Assembly: GCA_964360265.1 (NCBI GenBank)
Contig: CAYHUY010000014.1
Coordinates: 1 to 20,691 of the forward strand
Length of the DNA stretch: 20,691 nt
Source: GWA1-39-11 sp964360265
Lineage (GTDB): Bacteria > Patescibacteriota > Microgenomatia > Levybacterales > GWA1-39-11
Direction of reading: 5' to 3'
Below are positions 14,087 to 20,041 of this stretch, one piece after another; within the stretch, counting starts at the first letter, position 1, and each line of letters starts with the position of its first letter. The notes beneath the pieces were generated by a model that ran no database searches, had not been told where the DNA came from, and worked only from the letters and a program-made list of their open reading frames with translations. The translations under genes and the position numbers were made by a program.

Positions 14087-14725
14087 TTATCTGTTGATCC
14101 AAACCTTAACTCCTATATATCCACTTTTAGTCAAGGCCGGAACCTGCGCATAATCAATATCTTCTCTTATTGTTGAGAGGGAAACTTTGCCTGTCTGAAA
14201 CCTCTCGCGTCTTCCAATCTCGGCTCCACCTATTCTTCCTGAAAGCACAATTCTTACGCCTTTTGCACGAGACCCCATTACCTTATCTGCTGTCTGTCTC
14301 ATTATTCTTCTGTGCGGCATTCTCCTAAGTAATTGATCTACAATGTTTGACGCTACAAGATATGCGTTAAGATTGGGGTCTTTTATTGGCTCTACTTTAA
14401 GTTCTATCTTTTTTGAGCCTATATCTTTTTTTGTCACTCCAATAAGTTTCACTATTTCACGTTTTAATTGTTCAAGTCCTGTCCCTCCTCTACCTATTAC
14501 AATTCCGGGCCTAGTAACATAAATCGTTATTCTAATAGAACTTACTGACCTCTCTATAACTAAATCTCCGATACCTGCGACTTTCAACCTTTTGTACAAT
14601 TCCTCTCTTATTTTTATATCCTGGAGGACTGTCTGAGCATACAGTTTTTTACTATAAAAACCGATACTCTTAAATCCTTGATGGATTCCAAGACGCAATG
14701 CTATTGGATTAACTTTTTGTCCCAT
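14087..14725 (-). CDS. rpsC: 30S ribosomal protein S3
   Basis: S3 lines the mRNA entry channel. The 212-aa product begins MGQKVNPIALRLGI and carries a KH domain near residues 60-105 (VTRPGIVIGRGGTGLEQLKR near 71-90, with the GxxG loop). Its C-terminal domain has MRQTADKVMGSRAKGVRIVL near 141-160 and the closing YIGVKVWINR. It is slightly shorter than E. coli S3, without a long tail. The 38-nt spacer to rplV is almost entirely a repeat. Confidence 0.97.
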   Translation of the reverse strand: MGQKVNPIALRLGIHQGFKSIGFYSKKLYAQTVLQDIKIREELYKRLKVAGIGDLVIERSVSSIRITIYVTRPGIVIGRGGTGLEQLKREIVKLIGVTKKDIGSKKIELKVEPIKDPNLNAYLVASNIVDQLLRRMPHRRIMRQTADKVMGSRAKGVRIVLSGRIGGAEIGRRERFQTGKVSLSTIREDIDYAQVPALTKSGYIGVKVWINR

Positions 14726-14731
14726 ATGTTT

Positions 14732-14763
14732 AAAATCCGAAATTCGAATTTCGAAATTCGAAA
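14732..14763. repeat. AATTCGAA-type repeat between rplV and rpsC
   Basis: The spacer holds CCGAAATTCGAATTTCGAAA followed by TTCGAAAC, overlapping palindromes of AATTCGAATT/TTCGAA. The unit matches the left flank of the repeat at 6364-6452. It leaves only about 6 nt of other sequence before the rpsC ATG, so it must form part of the rpsC ribosome-binding region. Confidence 0.7.
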
Positions 14764-15189
14764 CTATCGAGTTTTCTCCTTTCCTTCCGTTTTAACATTT
14801 TGAATTTCTGTTTCTTTTGAAATTGCTTCGGATTTCGGATTTCGTGCTTCGGATTTTATGTTATCCGACAGAATTACTCTTATATGACTTGTTCGCCTTT
14901 TGTATGGCCGCGTGCGACCCCTTGCGGCAAAATGATACCTCTTCATGCTTGCACCCTCTGAAACAGACACTTCGCGAATTGTAAGATTTGTCTTATCTGC
15001 CTTAAAGTTATTTACGGCATTTGCAATTGCCGAATCTATAGCTTTCCTGATAGGAAACGCTGCTCTTTTATTCATTACCGAAAGGACAGCATTTGCAGAA
15101 CTCAAGTTCTTTTTTTTAATACCCGCAACAACAAGCCTTACCTTTCTGGGACTAATTTTTATATTTTTTGCTATTGCTATATATTCCAT
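14764..15189 (-). CDS. rplV: 50S ribosomal protein L22 with repeat-derived tail
   Basis: L22 sends a beta hairpin into the peptide exit tunnel. The 141-aa product has KNIKISPRKVRLVVAGIKKK near 8-27, NNFKADKTNLTIREVSVSEG near 60-79, and the tunnel-hairpin and tip region KRYHFAARGRTRPYKRRTSH near 83-102. After the core ends near residue 110, a tail of about 30 residues follows, of the form KSEARNPKSEA. It is encoded by ATCCGAAGCACGAAATCCGA DNA repeats and is absent from ordinary L22. Confidence 0.95.
   Translation of the reverse strand: MEYIAIAKNIKISPRKVRLVVAGIKKKNLSSANAVLSVMNKRAAFPIRKAIDSAIANAVNNFKADKTNLTIREVSVSEGASMKRYHFAARGRTRPYKRRTSHIRVILSDNIKSEARNPKSEAISKETEIQNVKTEGKEKTR
14826..14862. repeat. 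TTCGGATT-type repeat inside the rplV 3' end
   Basis: GCTTCGGATTTCGGATTTCG followed by TGCTTCGGATTTT encodes the KSEARNPKSEA tail of L22 on the minus strand. The same CGTGCTTCGGATTTCGTGC string occurs at about 6430-6448 next to infA, so this is a dispersed repeat family. Confidence 0.72.
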
Positions 15190-15204
15190 ACTAAAACTTT
15201 GCCA

Positions 15205-15489
15205 TTATGTTTTGCTAATTTCTCTGGCAACAACTCTTCCGTGACCTCGGAAAAGTCTTGTTGGAGCAAATTCTCCAAGCCTATGACCCACCATATTTTC
15301 GGTGACCTTAACAGTAATATGATTTTTCCCATTGTGAACTAAAAATGTATGTCCAACAAATTCAGGCGGAATTTGACTCGCTCTTGCCCATGTTTTTATA
15401 GACACGCTTGAGCCGGACGCTTTTTGCGCTTGGACTTTTTTTGCTAATTTTTCGTCCACGTATGGACCCTTCTTAAGTGATCTACCCAT
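15205..15489 (-). CDS. rpsS: 30S ribosomal protein S19
   Basis: S19 binds the 30S head together with S13. The 94-aa product begins MGRSLKKGPYVDEKLAKKVQ, has IKTWARASQIPPEFVGHTFL near 31-50, then VHNGKNHITVKVTENMVGHR near 51-70, and closes with GEFAPTRLFRGHGRVVAREI. All are family hallmarks. AAGGAG is visible about 11 nt before the ATG. It is 5 nt downstream of rplB. Confidence 0.97.
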   Translation of the reverse strand: MGRSLKKGPYVDEKLAKKVQAQKASGSSVSIKTWARASQIPPEFVGHTFLVHNGKNHITVKVTENMVGHRLGEFAPTRLFRGHGRVVAREISKT

Positions 15490-15494
15490 TTTCT

Positions 15495-16235
15495 TTATTT
15501 TCTCCTTTTTAAAATAAGTTTATCTGAATATTTCTTTTTTGATCTTGTCTTTCCAACCGCCGGTTTTCCCGCATAGGTTTTTGGTGTAGGCATGCCAATC
15601 CCCGACCGTCCTTCTCCTCCACCGTGAGGATGAGACCTTGGATTCATAGCAACGCCGCGAACCGTTGGTCTAATCCCAGCATGCCTTGATGCCCCTGCTG
15701 TTCCCAAAACCCTATCCTTCCACTCAACTTTTCCAACCTGCCCAATCGTCGCAAAATTAAGCACTAAAATTTTCCTTACTTCACCGCTTGGCATCTTTAC
15801 ATGCGCATAACCTCCTTCGCGGGCCACAATAAATGCCTGATCTCCTGCCGATCTTGCAATTTGTCCTCCTCGTCCAGGAGTAAGCCCCACATTATGAATA
15901 GGCTGGCCTATTGGAATCAAATTCAAAGGCAAAGAATTCCCTATTCTTACCTCAGCTTCTTTTCCTGACATGATTTTATCCCCCATCTTAAGTCCGACAG
16001 GCGCTAAAATATAACGTTTCTCTCCATCCTTATAATGAACAAGCGCAATGTCGGCGGACCTATTAGGATCATACTCAAATCCTACAATTTTCCCCTCTAC
16101 ATTTAACTTATCCCGTCTGAAATCAACCATTCTTAAAAATCTTTTGTGTCGTCCTCCTTGATGACGAACCGCAACTCTTCCGCTCGTGTCTCTTCCAGAT
16201 TGTTTTTTTAATAAATATTTAAGTTTTTTTGCCAT
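15495..16235 (-). CDS. rplB: 50S ribosomal protein L2, N-terminally short
   Basis: L2 binds 23S rRNA at the peptidyl-transferase centre and bridges to the 30S. The product of about 246 aa has VAVRHQGGRHKRFLRMVDFR near 21-40, EYDPNRSADIALVHYKDGEK near 54-73, GLTPGRGGQIARSAGDQAFI near 118-137 and the catalytic-centre loop MNPRSHPHGGGEGRSGIG near 196-213. Typical L2 is about 275 aa; the missing part is the N-terminal block of about 28 residues that contains the YKPTSPGRR-type motif. The start is firm: GAGGAG lies 7 nt before this ATG, inside the end of rplW, with a 17-nt overlap. Confidence 0.96.
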   Translation of the reverse strand: MAKKLKYLLKKQSGRDTSGRVAVRHQGGRHKRFLRMVDFRRDKLNVEGKIVGFEYDPNRSADIALVHYKDGEKRYILAPVGLKMGDKIMSGKEAEVRIGNSLPLNLIPIGQPIHNVGLTPGRGGQIARSAGDQAFIVAREGGYAHVKMPSGEVRKILVLNFATIGQVGKVEWKDRVLGTAGASRHAGIRPTVRGVAMNPRSHPHGGGEGRSGIGMPTPKTYAGKPAVGKTRSKKKYSDKLILKRRK

Positions 16236-16533
16236 CTGCTTTCTCCTCAAACATCTCTATTTTCTGTCCTTTTGCAAGTGCTACTCGAGCTTTCTTGTAA
16301 GATTTATCTGTAATTTGTTTTCCCTTGCGCGTCTGTTTTATTTTTTGCTTTTTGATATTCGCCGTGTAAACTTTTCTGACATCAACTTTAAAAAGCTTTT
16401 CAACCGCATTCTTTATCTCCGTTTTATTTGCGCTTTTTGCTACCACAAATGTATATTTATTGCTAGATTTAGCCTCGCTAAACGATTTTTCAGAAATAAT
16501 TGGTTTTATAATAAAATCAGATAAAATTTTCAT
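16219..16533 (-). CDS. rplW: 50S ribosomal protein L23
   Basis: L23 forms the tunnel-exit docking site for trigger factor and SRP. The 104-aa product begins MKILSDFIIKPIISEKSFSE, has NKYTFVVAKSANKTEIKNAV near 25-44 and KLFKVDVRKVYTANIKKQKI near 46-65. It ends with a charged tail overlapping the rplB start by 17 nt. It lies 5 nt after the rplD stop. Confidence 0.96.
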   Translation of the reverse strand: MKILSDFIIKPIISEKSFSEAKSSNKYTFVVAKSANKTEIKNAVEKLFKVDVRKVYTANIKKQKIKQTRKGKQITDKSYKKARVALAKGQKIEMFEEKADGKKT

Positions 16534-16538
16534 ACTTC

Positions 16539-17098
16539 TTAAGCTTTCTCTCCCATGAATACTTCTTTCATTTTCTGAATCGAGTCTTTTGCAAGAATTA
16601 GATAATTGCTGTTAAGAACCTCATATGTATTTACACTATGCGCAGGGATAATTCTTACTCCCTTTATGTTGCTTGAGGCGCGAATCGCCTCTTGATTATC
16701 TGCAATAAATAAAACTTTATCCACTCCTTTTTTATTTGTAAACTTTAGAGTTTTAAACAAATCATAAACCTCACGAGTCGCACCTGTTAAAGCGGCTGCA
16801 TCAACTGCTGAAACTTTTTCTTCTGAGAGTTTTAATGATAAGGATGAGAATAGCGCTTTTTTTCTCATTTGCTTTGAAAGTTTAAGTTCAAATTTACGAG
16901 GCCTGGGACCCAGCGCTATTCCACCACCAACAAATATAGGTGCCCTTATTCCTCCATGTCTTGCGCGGCCTGTGCCTTTTTGCCTGTAGATTTTTCTAGT
17001 CGAGCCTCGTACCTCACCCCGAGTTTTTGTTGAAGCTGTCCCTTGTCTTTGGTTAACGAGATAAACGCGAGCGGCCTGTGCCATCAATTTCTCGCTTA
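16539..17098 (-). CDS. rplD: 50S ribosomal protein L4, 5' end lost in gap
   Basis: L4 lines the tunnel constriction; in E. coli it also represses the S10 operon. 186 codons are readable. The visible part opens with SEKLMAQAARVYLVNQRQGT, then KTRGEVRGSTRKIYRQKGTG and RARHGGIRAPIFVGGGIALG (the internal loop that enters the tunnel), and a C-terminal alpha/beta domain ending FMGEKA. About 35-40 N-terminal residues expected from the family fall into the N-run. The apparent fusion to rplC across the gap is only an artefact of the 100-N filler. Confidence 0.93.
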
Positions 17099-17198
17099 NN
17101 NNNNNNNNNNNNNNNNNNNNNNNNNNNNNNNNNNNNNNNNNNNNNNNNNNNNNNNNNNNNNNNNNNNNNNNNNNNNNNNNNNNNNNNNNNNNNNNNNN
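17099..17198. other. 100-N scaffold gap
   Basis: Exactly 100 undetermined bases, the usual filler for a gap of unknown true length. It hides the rplC 3' end, the rplC-rplD junction and the rplD 5' end. Its left and right edges are low-complexity sequence (the rplC acidic tail), which may be why assembly failed here. Confidence 0.98.
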
Positions 17199-18011
17199 TT
17201 CTTCATTCGATTCTTTTTTTGCTTCCACATTCTCGCTTACCTCGACTTGCGTACTTTTTCCAGCCTGAACTTCTTGATCTTCAATCTGACTCTCAGAAAT
17301 ACTGATCGCCTGATCTTCTGTTTTGCTGACTTTCTGATCCTCCGAGTTTTCCGAGTGTTCCGAATATAGGGGTATAAATTTCTTGTTTTTGCCCACTTTA
17401 CGAACTACTACGGTGCTCCCTTTTACTCCTGGGATAAGACCACGAACCATAATGATCTCTCCTTGAATATCTAGAACTTCAAGATTTTTGATAGTAACTT
17501 GTTCGTTACCCATGCGGCCTGCCATTTTTTTACCTTTTAAAACACGTCCGGGAGTTGTGCCTGATCCAATGGAACCCGGAGCGCGATGCCGATCTGATTG
17601 ACCATGGGTTTTTGGGCCTCCGTGAAATCCATGTCTTTTTACAGCCCCTGCAAATCCCTTACCCTTTGATGTTCCGGTTACATCAACCACATCGCCTGGT
17701 TCAAATACCTCTTTAACGTAAATCGCCGAACCTAAATTTTGGTCCGGCGGGGCGTCTACTCTTACCTCGGCGAATATGCGGGGCGCATTTTCAATCCCCG
17801 CTTTCTTTATGTGTCCTGCCGCGGGCTTATTGGACCGCTTAGCAATTCCAAAACCGAGTTGAATTGCGTTGTAACCCTCTTTATCCAATGTTTTGATTTG
17901 GGAAACAAAATTTGGCGCAACAGAAACAATGGAGAGAGGGACGCGCGTTCCATCCTCCAAAAATCCTTGCGTCTGATCTATTTTCCTACCGATTAAAGAC
18001 TGTATATTCAT
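17199..18011 (-). CDS. rplC: 50S ribosomal protein L3, 3' end in gap
   Basis: L3 is an early-assembling protein near the peptidyl-transferase centre. 271 codons are visible. The core of about 211 residues has the L3 hallmarks GTSKGKGFAGAVKRHGFHGG and GPKTHGQSDRHRAPGSIGSG (with the Gln that PrmB methylates in E. coli), then GRMGNEQVTIKNLEVLDIQG. After VRKVGKNKK comes an acidic Glu/Ser/Gln-rich tail of at least 60 residues (SEHSENSEDQK and similar), which is not part of ordinary L3. The ATG at 18009-18011 was chosen; an in-frame GTG at 18047 would read through the leader hairpin. It is the first gene of the long operon. Confidence 0.95.
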
Positions 18012-18019
18012 AAACCAAT

Positions 18020-18041
18020 AAAAAAGCGGCTCGAAGCCGCT
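18020..18041 (-). terminator. Attenuator-like hairpin before rplC
   Basis: On the minus strand AGCGGCT-TCG-AGCCGCT forms a perfect 7-bp, GC-rich stem with a 3-nt loop, followed directly by a T-run (T6 including the last stem base). This is a textbook intrinsic terminator. It ends only 8 nt before the rplC ATG and lies downstream of the rplC promoter. It must therefore be read through for operon expression and probably acts as an attenuator. A GAGGAG tract overlaps the 5' base of the stem (18040-18045). Confidence 0.75.
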
Positions 18042-18069
18042 CCTCACGTCCCAGGGATTGACCTCAAAT

Positions 18070-18105
18070 CATGTAACTAAAGAGACTTTCAATAGTTTGG
18101 ACATG
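18070..18105 (-). promoter_or_regulatory. Structured rplC leader element
   Basis: Between the rplC promoter and the attenuator the leader can form a long irregular stem. CATGT (18101-18105) pairs with ACATG (18070-18074), AACT pairs with AGTT, and AAAG pairs with CTTT around a 3-nt loop, with bulges of 3 and 4 nt on the 5' side only. Asymmetric bulged stems of this sort are usual in ribosomal-protein autoregulatory leaders. The ligand is unknown; L3 and L4 are candidates by position. Confidence 0.4.
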
Positions 18106-18114
18106 CAATGAAAG

Positions 18115-18143
18115 ATTATATACAATTCCGCTCTCAAATGCAA
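18115..18143 (-). promoter_or_regulatory. Promoter of the rplC operon
   Basis: On the minus strand TTGCAT (18138-18143), a 17-nt spacer and a perfect TATAAT (18115-18120) form a strong sigma70-type promoter. The transcript would start near 18108 and have a leader of about 97 nt before rplC. It separates rpsJ from the rest of the S10 operon, which usually starts upstream of rpsJ. Confidence 0.75.
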
Positions 18144-18169
18144 TACGCACAACACAAAGCTATAGGGGA

Positions 18170-18481
18170 TTACATCTTGATCTCTATGTCAACCCCGGCC
18201 GGAAGATCTAAATGAATTAAGGATTCGATTGTATTATCCGTAGGAGACAGAATATCAATTAATCTCTTGTGAGTTTTTAGTTGAAAATGCTCACGAGCGT
18301 CTTTGTCAATGAAGGGGGCTTTATTTACTACAAATACGCTTCTTCTGGTTGGTAAAGGAATTGGCCCAACTACTTTTGCGCCCGTTCTTATCGCAGTATC
18401 AAGAATCTGCTGGCACGTTAAATCTATGATTCTCGAATCATAACTTTTTAGTCTTATTCTAATTCTTCCTTTTGCCGCCAT
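18170..18481 (-). CDS. rpsJ: 30S ribosomal protein S10
   Basis: S10 is a 30S head protein. With NusB it also takes part in transcription antitermination. The 103-aa product has GRIRIRLKSYDSRIIDLTCQ near 5-24, AKVVGPIPLPTRRSVFVVNK near 35-54, and DAREHFQLKTHKRLIDILSP near 61-80, with the closing LDLPAGVDIEIKM. Length is normal. It is downstream of tuf and a terminator-like hairpin, and upstream of a separate promoter for rplC. Its own promoter is not evident, so it probably relies on read-through from tuf. Confidence 0.97.
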   Translation of the reverse strand: MAAKGRIRIRLKSYDSRIIDLTCQQILDTAIRTGAKVVGPIPLPTRRSVFVVNKAPFIDKDAREHFQLKTHKRLIDILSPTDNTIESLIHLDLPAGVDIEIKM

Positions 18482-18492
18482 AATTTAAATAT

Positions 18493-18516
18493 AAAAAAAC
18501 CTACTTTAACAGTAGG
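18493..18516 (-). terminator. Hairpin with T-run between tuf and rpsJ
   Basis: On the minus strand CCTACT-GTTAA-AGTAGG forms a 6-bp stem with a 5-nt loop, followed by T7. It lies 11 nt before the rpsJ ATG (T-run end to start) and 52 nt after the tuf stop. It can be the tuf terminator or an attenuator for rpsJ. No clear promoter lies between the hairpin and rpsJ. Confidence 0.7.
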
Positions 18517-18568
18517 CCTTGTAATTAAAATTCGAACCGAATTGTAAAATGTGCAAATAAAACCAAAA

Positions 18569-19753
18569 TTATTTAGTGACTTTGGTTACTACGCCTGCTC
18601 CTACTGTTTTTCCACCCTCTCTGATTGCAAATCTCATTCCCTCCTCAAGCGCGATAGGAACAATAAGTTTTGCGTTCATTTTAGTGCTGTCTCCTGGCAT
18701 TACCATCTCAACACCCTCCTGAAGCTTAATCTCGCCAGTTACATCTGTAGTTCTAATATAAAATTGAGGCCTGTAGCCCGTGAAGAATGGCGTGTGGCGT
18801 CCACCCTCTTCTTTGGTCAAAACATAAACCTCCGCCTCAAATTCCGTATGGGGAGTAATTGATCCCGGTTTTGCAATAACTTGACCGCGTTCAACGTCTT
18901 TCTTTTCAATTCCACGGAGAAGTAATCCGGCATTATCACCAGCTTGGGCGTCGTCAAGGCTTTTGCGAAACATCTCAATTCCCGTGATTACTGTTTCCTT
19001 TGTGGCTTTAACACCAATAATTGCAAGTGTTTCATTTACCTTTACCATTCCGCGCTCAACTCTACCTGTTACAACGGTTCCGCGTCCTTTAATTGAAAAT
19101 ACATCTTCAACAGGCATAAGGAATGGCTTTTCAATATCACGGACCGGAGTAGGAATATATTCGTCAACTTTATTCATAAGTTCCATTATTTGCGCCTCTG
19201 CTTCCGCATCTCCTTCTGTTGCCTTAAGAGCCGAACCCTTAACGATAGGCACGTCTGCACCCGGATATTGGTACTTTGTTAAAAGTTCACGGACTTCCAT
19301 TTCAACCAAATCTATCAACTCCGGATCTGAAACCATATCGATCTTGTTAAGAAATACTACAATTGCCGGAACCCCAACCTGGCGAGCCAAAAGAATATGT
19401 TCTCTTGTTTGAGGCATTGGGCCATCGGCTGCTGAAACTACGAGTATTGCTCCGTCCATTTGGGCTGCGCCCGTGATCATATTTTTGATGTAGTCTGCGT
19501 GTCCTGGAGCGTCAATGTGAGCATAATGTCTTTTTTCCGTCTCGTATTCTTGGTGGGAAATGTTAATTGTTACTCCGCGTTTCTTTTCTTCCGGAGCGTT
19601 ATCAATATCTTCATATTTTTTAGCCTCGGCCATTCCCTTTTTGGCCAAAACCATAGTAATAGCAGAGGTAAGTGTTGTTTTTCCATGGTCAACATGACCA
19701 ATTGTCCCAATATTTACGTGTGGTTTTGTTCTGTCAAACTTTTTATCAGCCAT
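18569..19753 (-). CDS. tuf: Elongation factor Tu
   Basis: EF-Tu is the GTPase that delivers aminoacyl-tRNA to the ribosome. The 394-aa product has all GTPase motifs: G1 GHVDHGKT (19-26), the switch-I region RGVTIN (59-64), G3 DAPGH (81-85), G4 NKID (136-139) and G5 SAL (174-176). Domains 2 and 3 follow, with KGRGTVVTGRVERG and GGRHTPFFTGYRPQFYIRTT. The usual bacterial G4 NKCD reads NKID here. The ATG at 19751-19753 is the family start; upstream codons belong to the leader. The usual str-operon partners rpsL, rpsG and fusA are not beside it in this window. Confidence 0.98.
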   Translation of the reverse strand: MADKKFDRTKPHVNIGTIGHVDHGKTTLTSAITMVLAKKGMAEAKKYEDIDNAPEEKKRGVTINISHQEYETEKRHYAHIDAPGHADYIKNMITGAAQMDGAILVVSAADGPMPQTREHILLARQVGVPAIVVFLNKIDMVSDPELIDLVEMEVRELLTKYQYPGADVPIVKGSALKATEGDAEAEAQIMELMNKVDEYIPTPVRDIEKPFLMPVEDVFSIKGRGTVVTGRVERGMVKVNETLAIIGVKATKETVITGIEMFRKSLDDAQAGDNAGLLLRGIEKKDVERGQVIAKPGSITPHTEFEAEVYVLTKEEGGRHTPFFTGYRPQFYIRTTDVTGEIKLQEGVEMVMPGDSTKMNAKLIVPIALEEGMRFAIREGGKTVGAGVVTKVTK

Positions 19754-19763
19754 TTTACAAAGT

Positions 19764-19788
19764 AAAAACACCCCTTTTTTAGGCGTGT
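19764..19788 (-). terminator. Hairpin with U-run in the tuf leader
   Basis: On the minus strand ACACGCCT and AGGGGTGT form an 8-bp stem with one G-G mismatch around an A5 loop (19768-19788), followed by TTTT. By the promoter position the hairpin starts at or within a few nt of the 5' end of the mRNA and ends about 11-14 nt before the tuf ATG. It may be an early attenuator or a 5' mRNA-stabilising hairpin. The start has no SD. Confidence 0.5.
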
Positions 19789-19795
19789 GTAATAG

Positions 19796-19824
19796 ATAAT
19801 ACAATATTTTCCGCTAGCCGTCAA
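19796..19824 (-). promoter_or_regulatory. Promoter of tuf
   Basis: On the minus strand TTGACG (19819-19824) and TATTAT (19796-19801) are separated by exactly 17 nt, each one mismatch from consensus. The transcript would start near 19789, giving a leader of about 36 nt for tuf. It is among the strongest promoters in the window, as expected for an abundant protein. Confidence 0.75.
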
Positions 19825-19880
19825 TACCCAAAACTAGCCAAACGTAAAATCAAAGACCTTAAGCTTTATTCACTTGCTTG

Positions 19881-19924
19881 CCCTGAGCGGACTTGTCCTG
19901 AGTACTATCGAAGGAGCCGAAGGG
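19881..19924. repeat. REP-like CCTGAG/TCGAAGG repeat
   Basis: The element begins CCCTGAGCGGACTTGTCCTG and ends CGAAGGAGCCGAAGGG. It is made of CCTGAG and TCGAAGG units with CCCT/AGGG ends. Strings of this CCTGAGC...TCGAAGGG type are widespread short repeats in environmental bacterial genomes. It lies in frame with the broken gene and encodes FGSFDSTQDKSAQGK, so the natural 3' end was replaced or extended by the repeat. Confidence 0.6.
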
Positions 19925-19933
19925 CGGAAGAAA

Positions 19934-20041
19934 GAATGCAAACCGATTGTCAGGATACCACCTGCGGCCAGGCCTCGCCCAAGAGCCACCGAGCCACAAC
20001 CCACCATCACCGCGTCCCACATCGAACACGTACGGATAGCC
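19934..20041 (-). other. Candidate DGR variable region
   Basis: This 108-nt stretch encodes GYPYVFDV...WLGGSWARPGRRWYPDNRFAFF. The coding strand has only 12 adenines by hand count, in an otherwise A-rich window. Many codons fit adenine substitution of an Asn/Asp-rich template: GGT or TCT from AAT, GGC from GAC, CGC from AAC, TAT from AAT, with constant Trp, Pro and third bases between. No template repeat or reverse transcriptase is seen in the window, so the assignment is inference from pattern. Confidence 0.45.

Noticed and set aside
16539..18047. Single 502-aa L3-L4 fusion protein
   Set aside because: The frame is open only because N bases translate as X and 100 N does not preserve true length. 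L3 and L4 are separate genes, and the L4 start is hidden in the gap.
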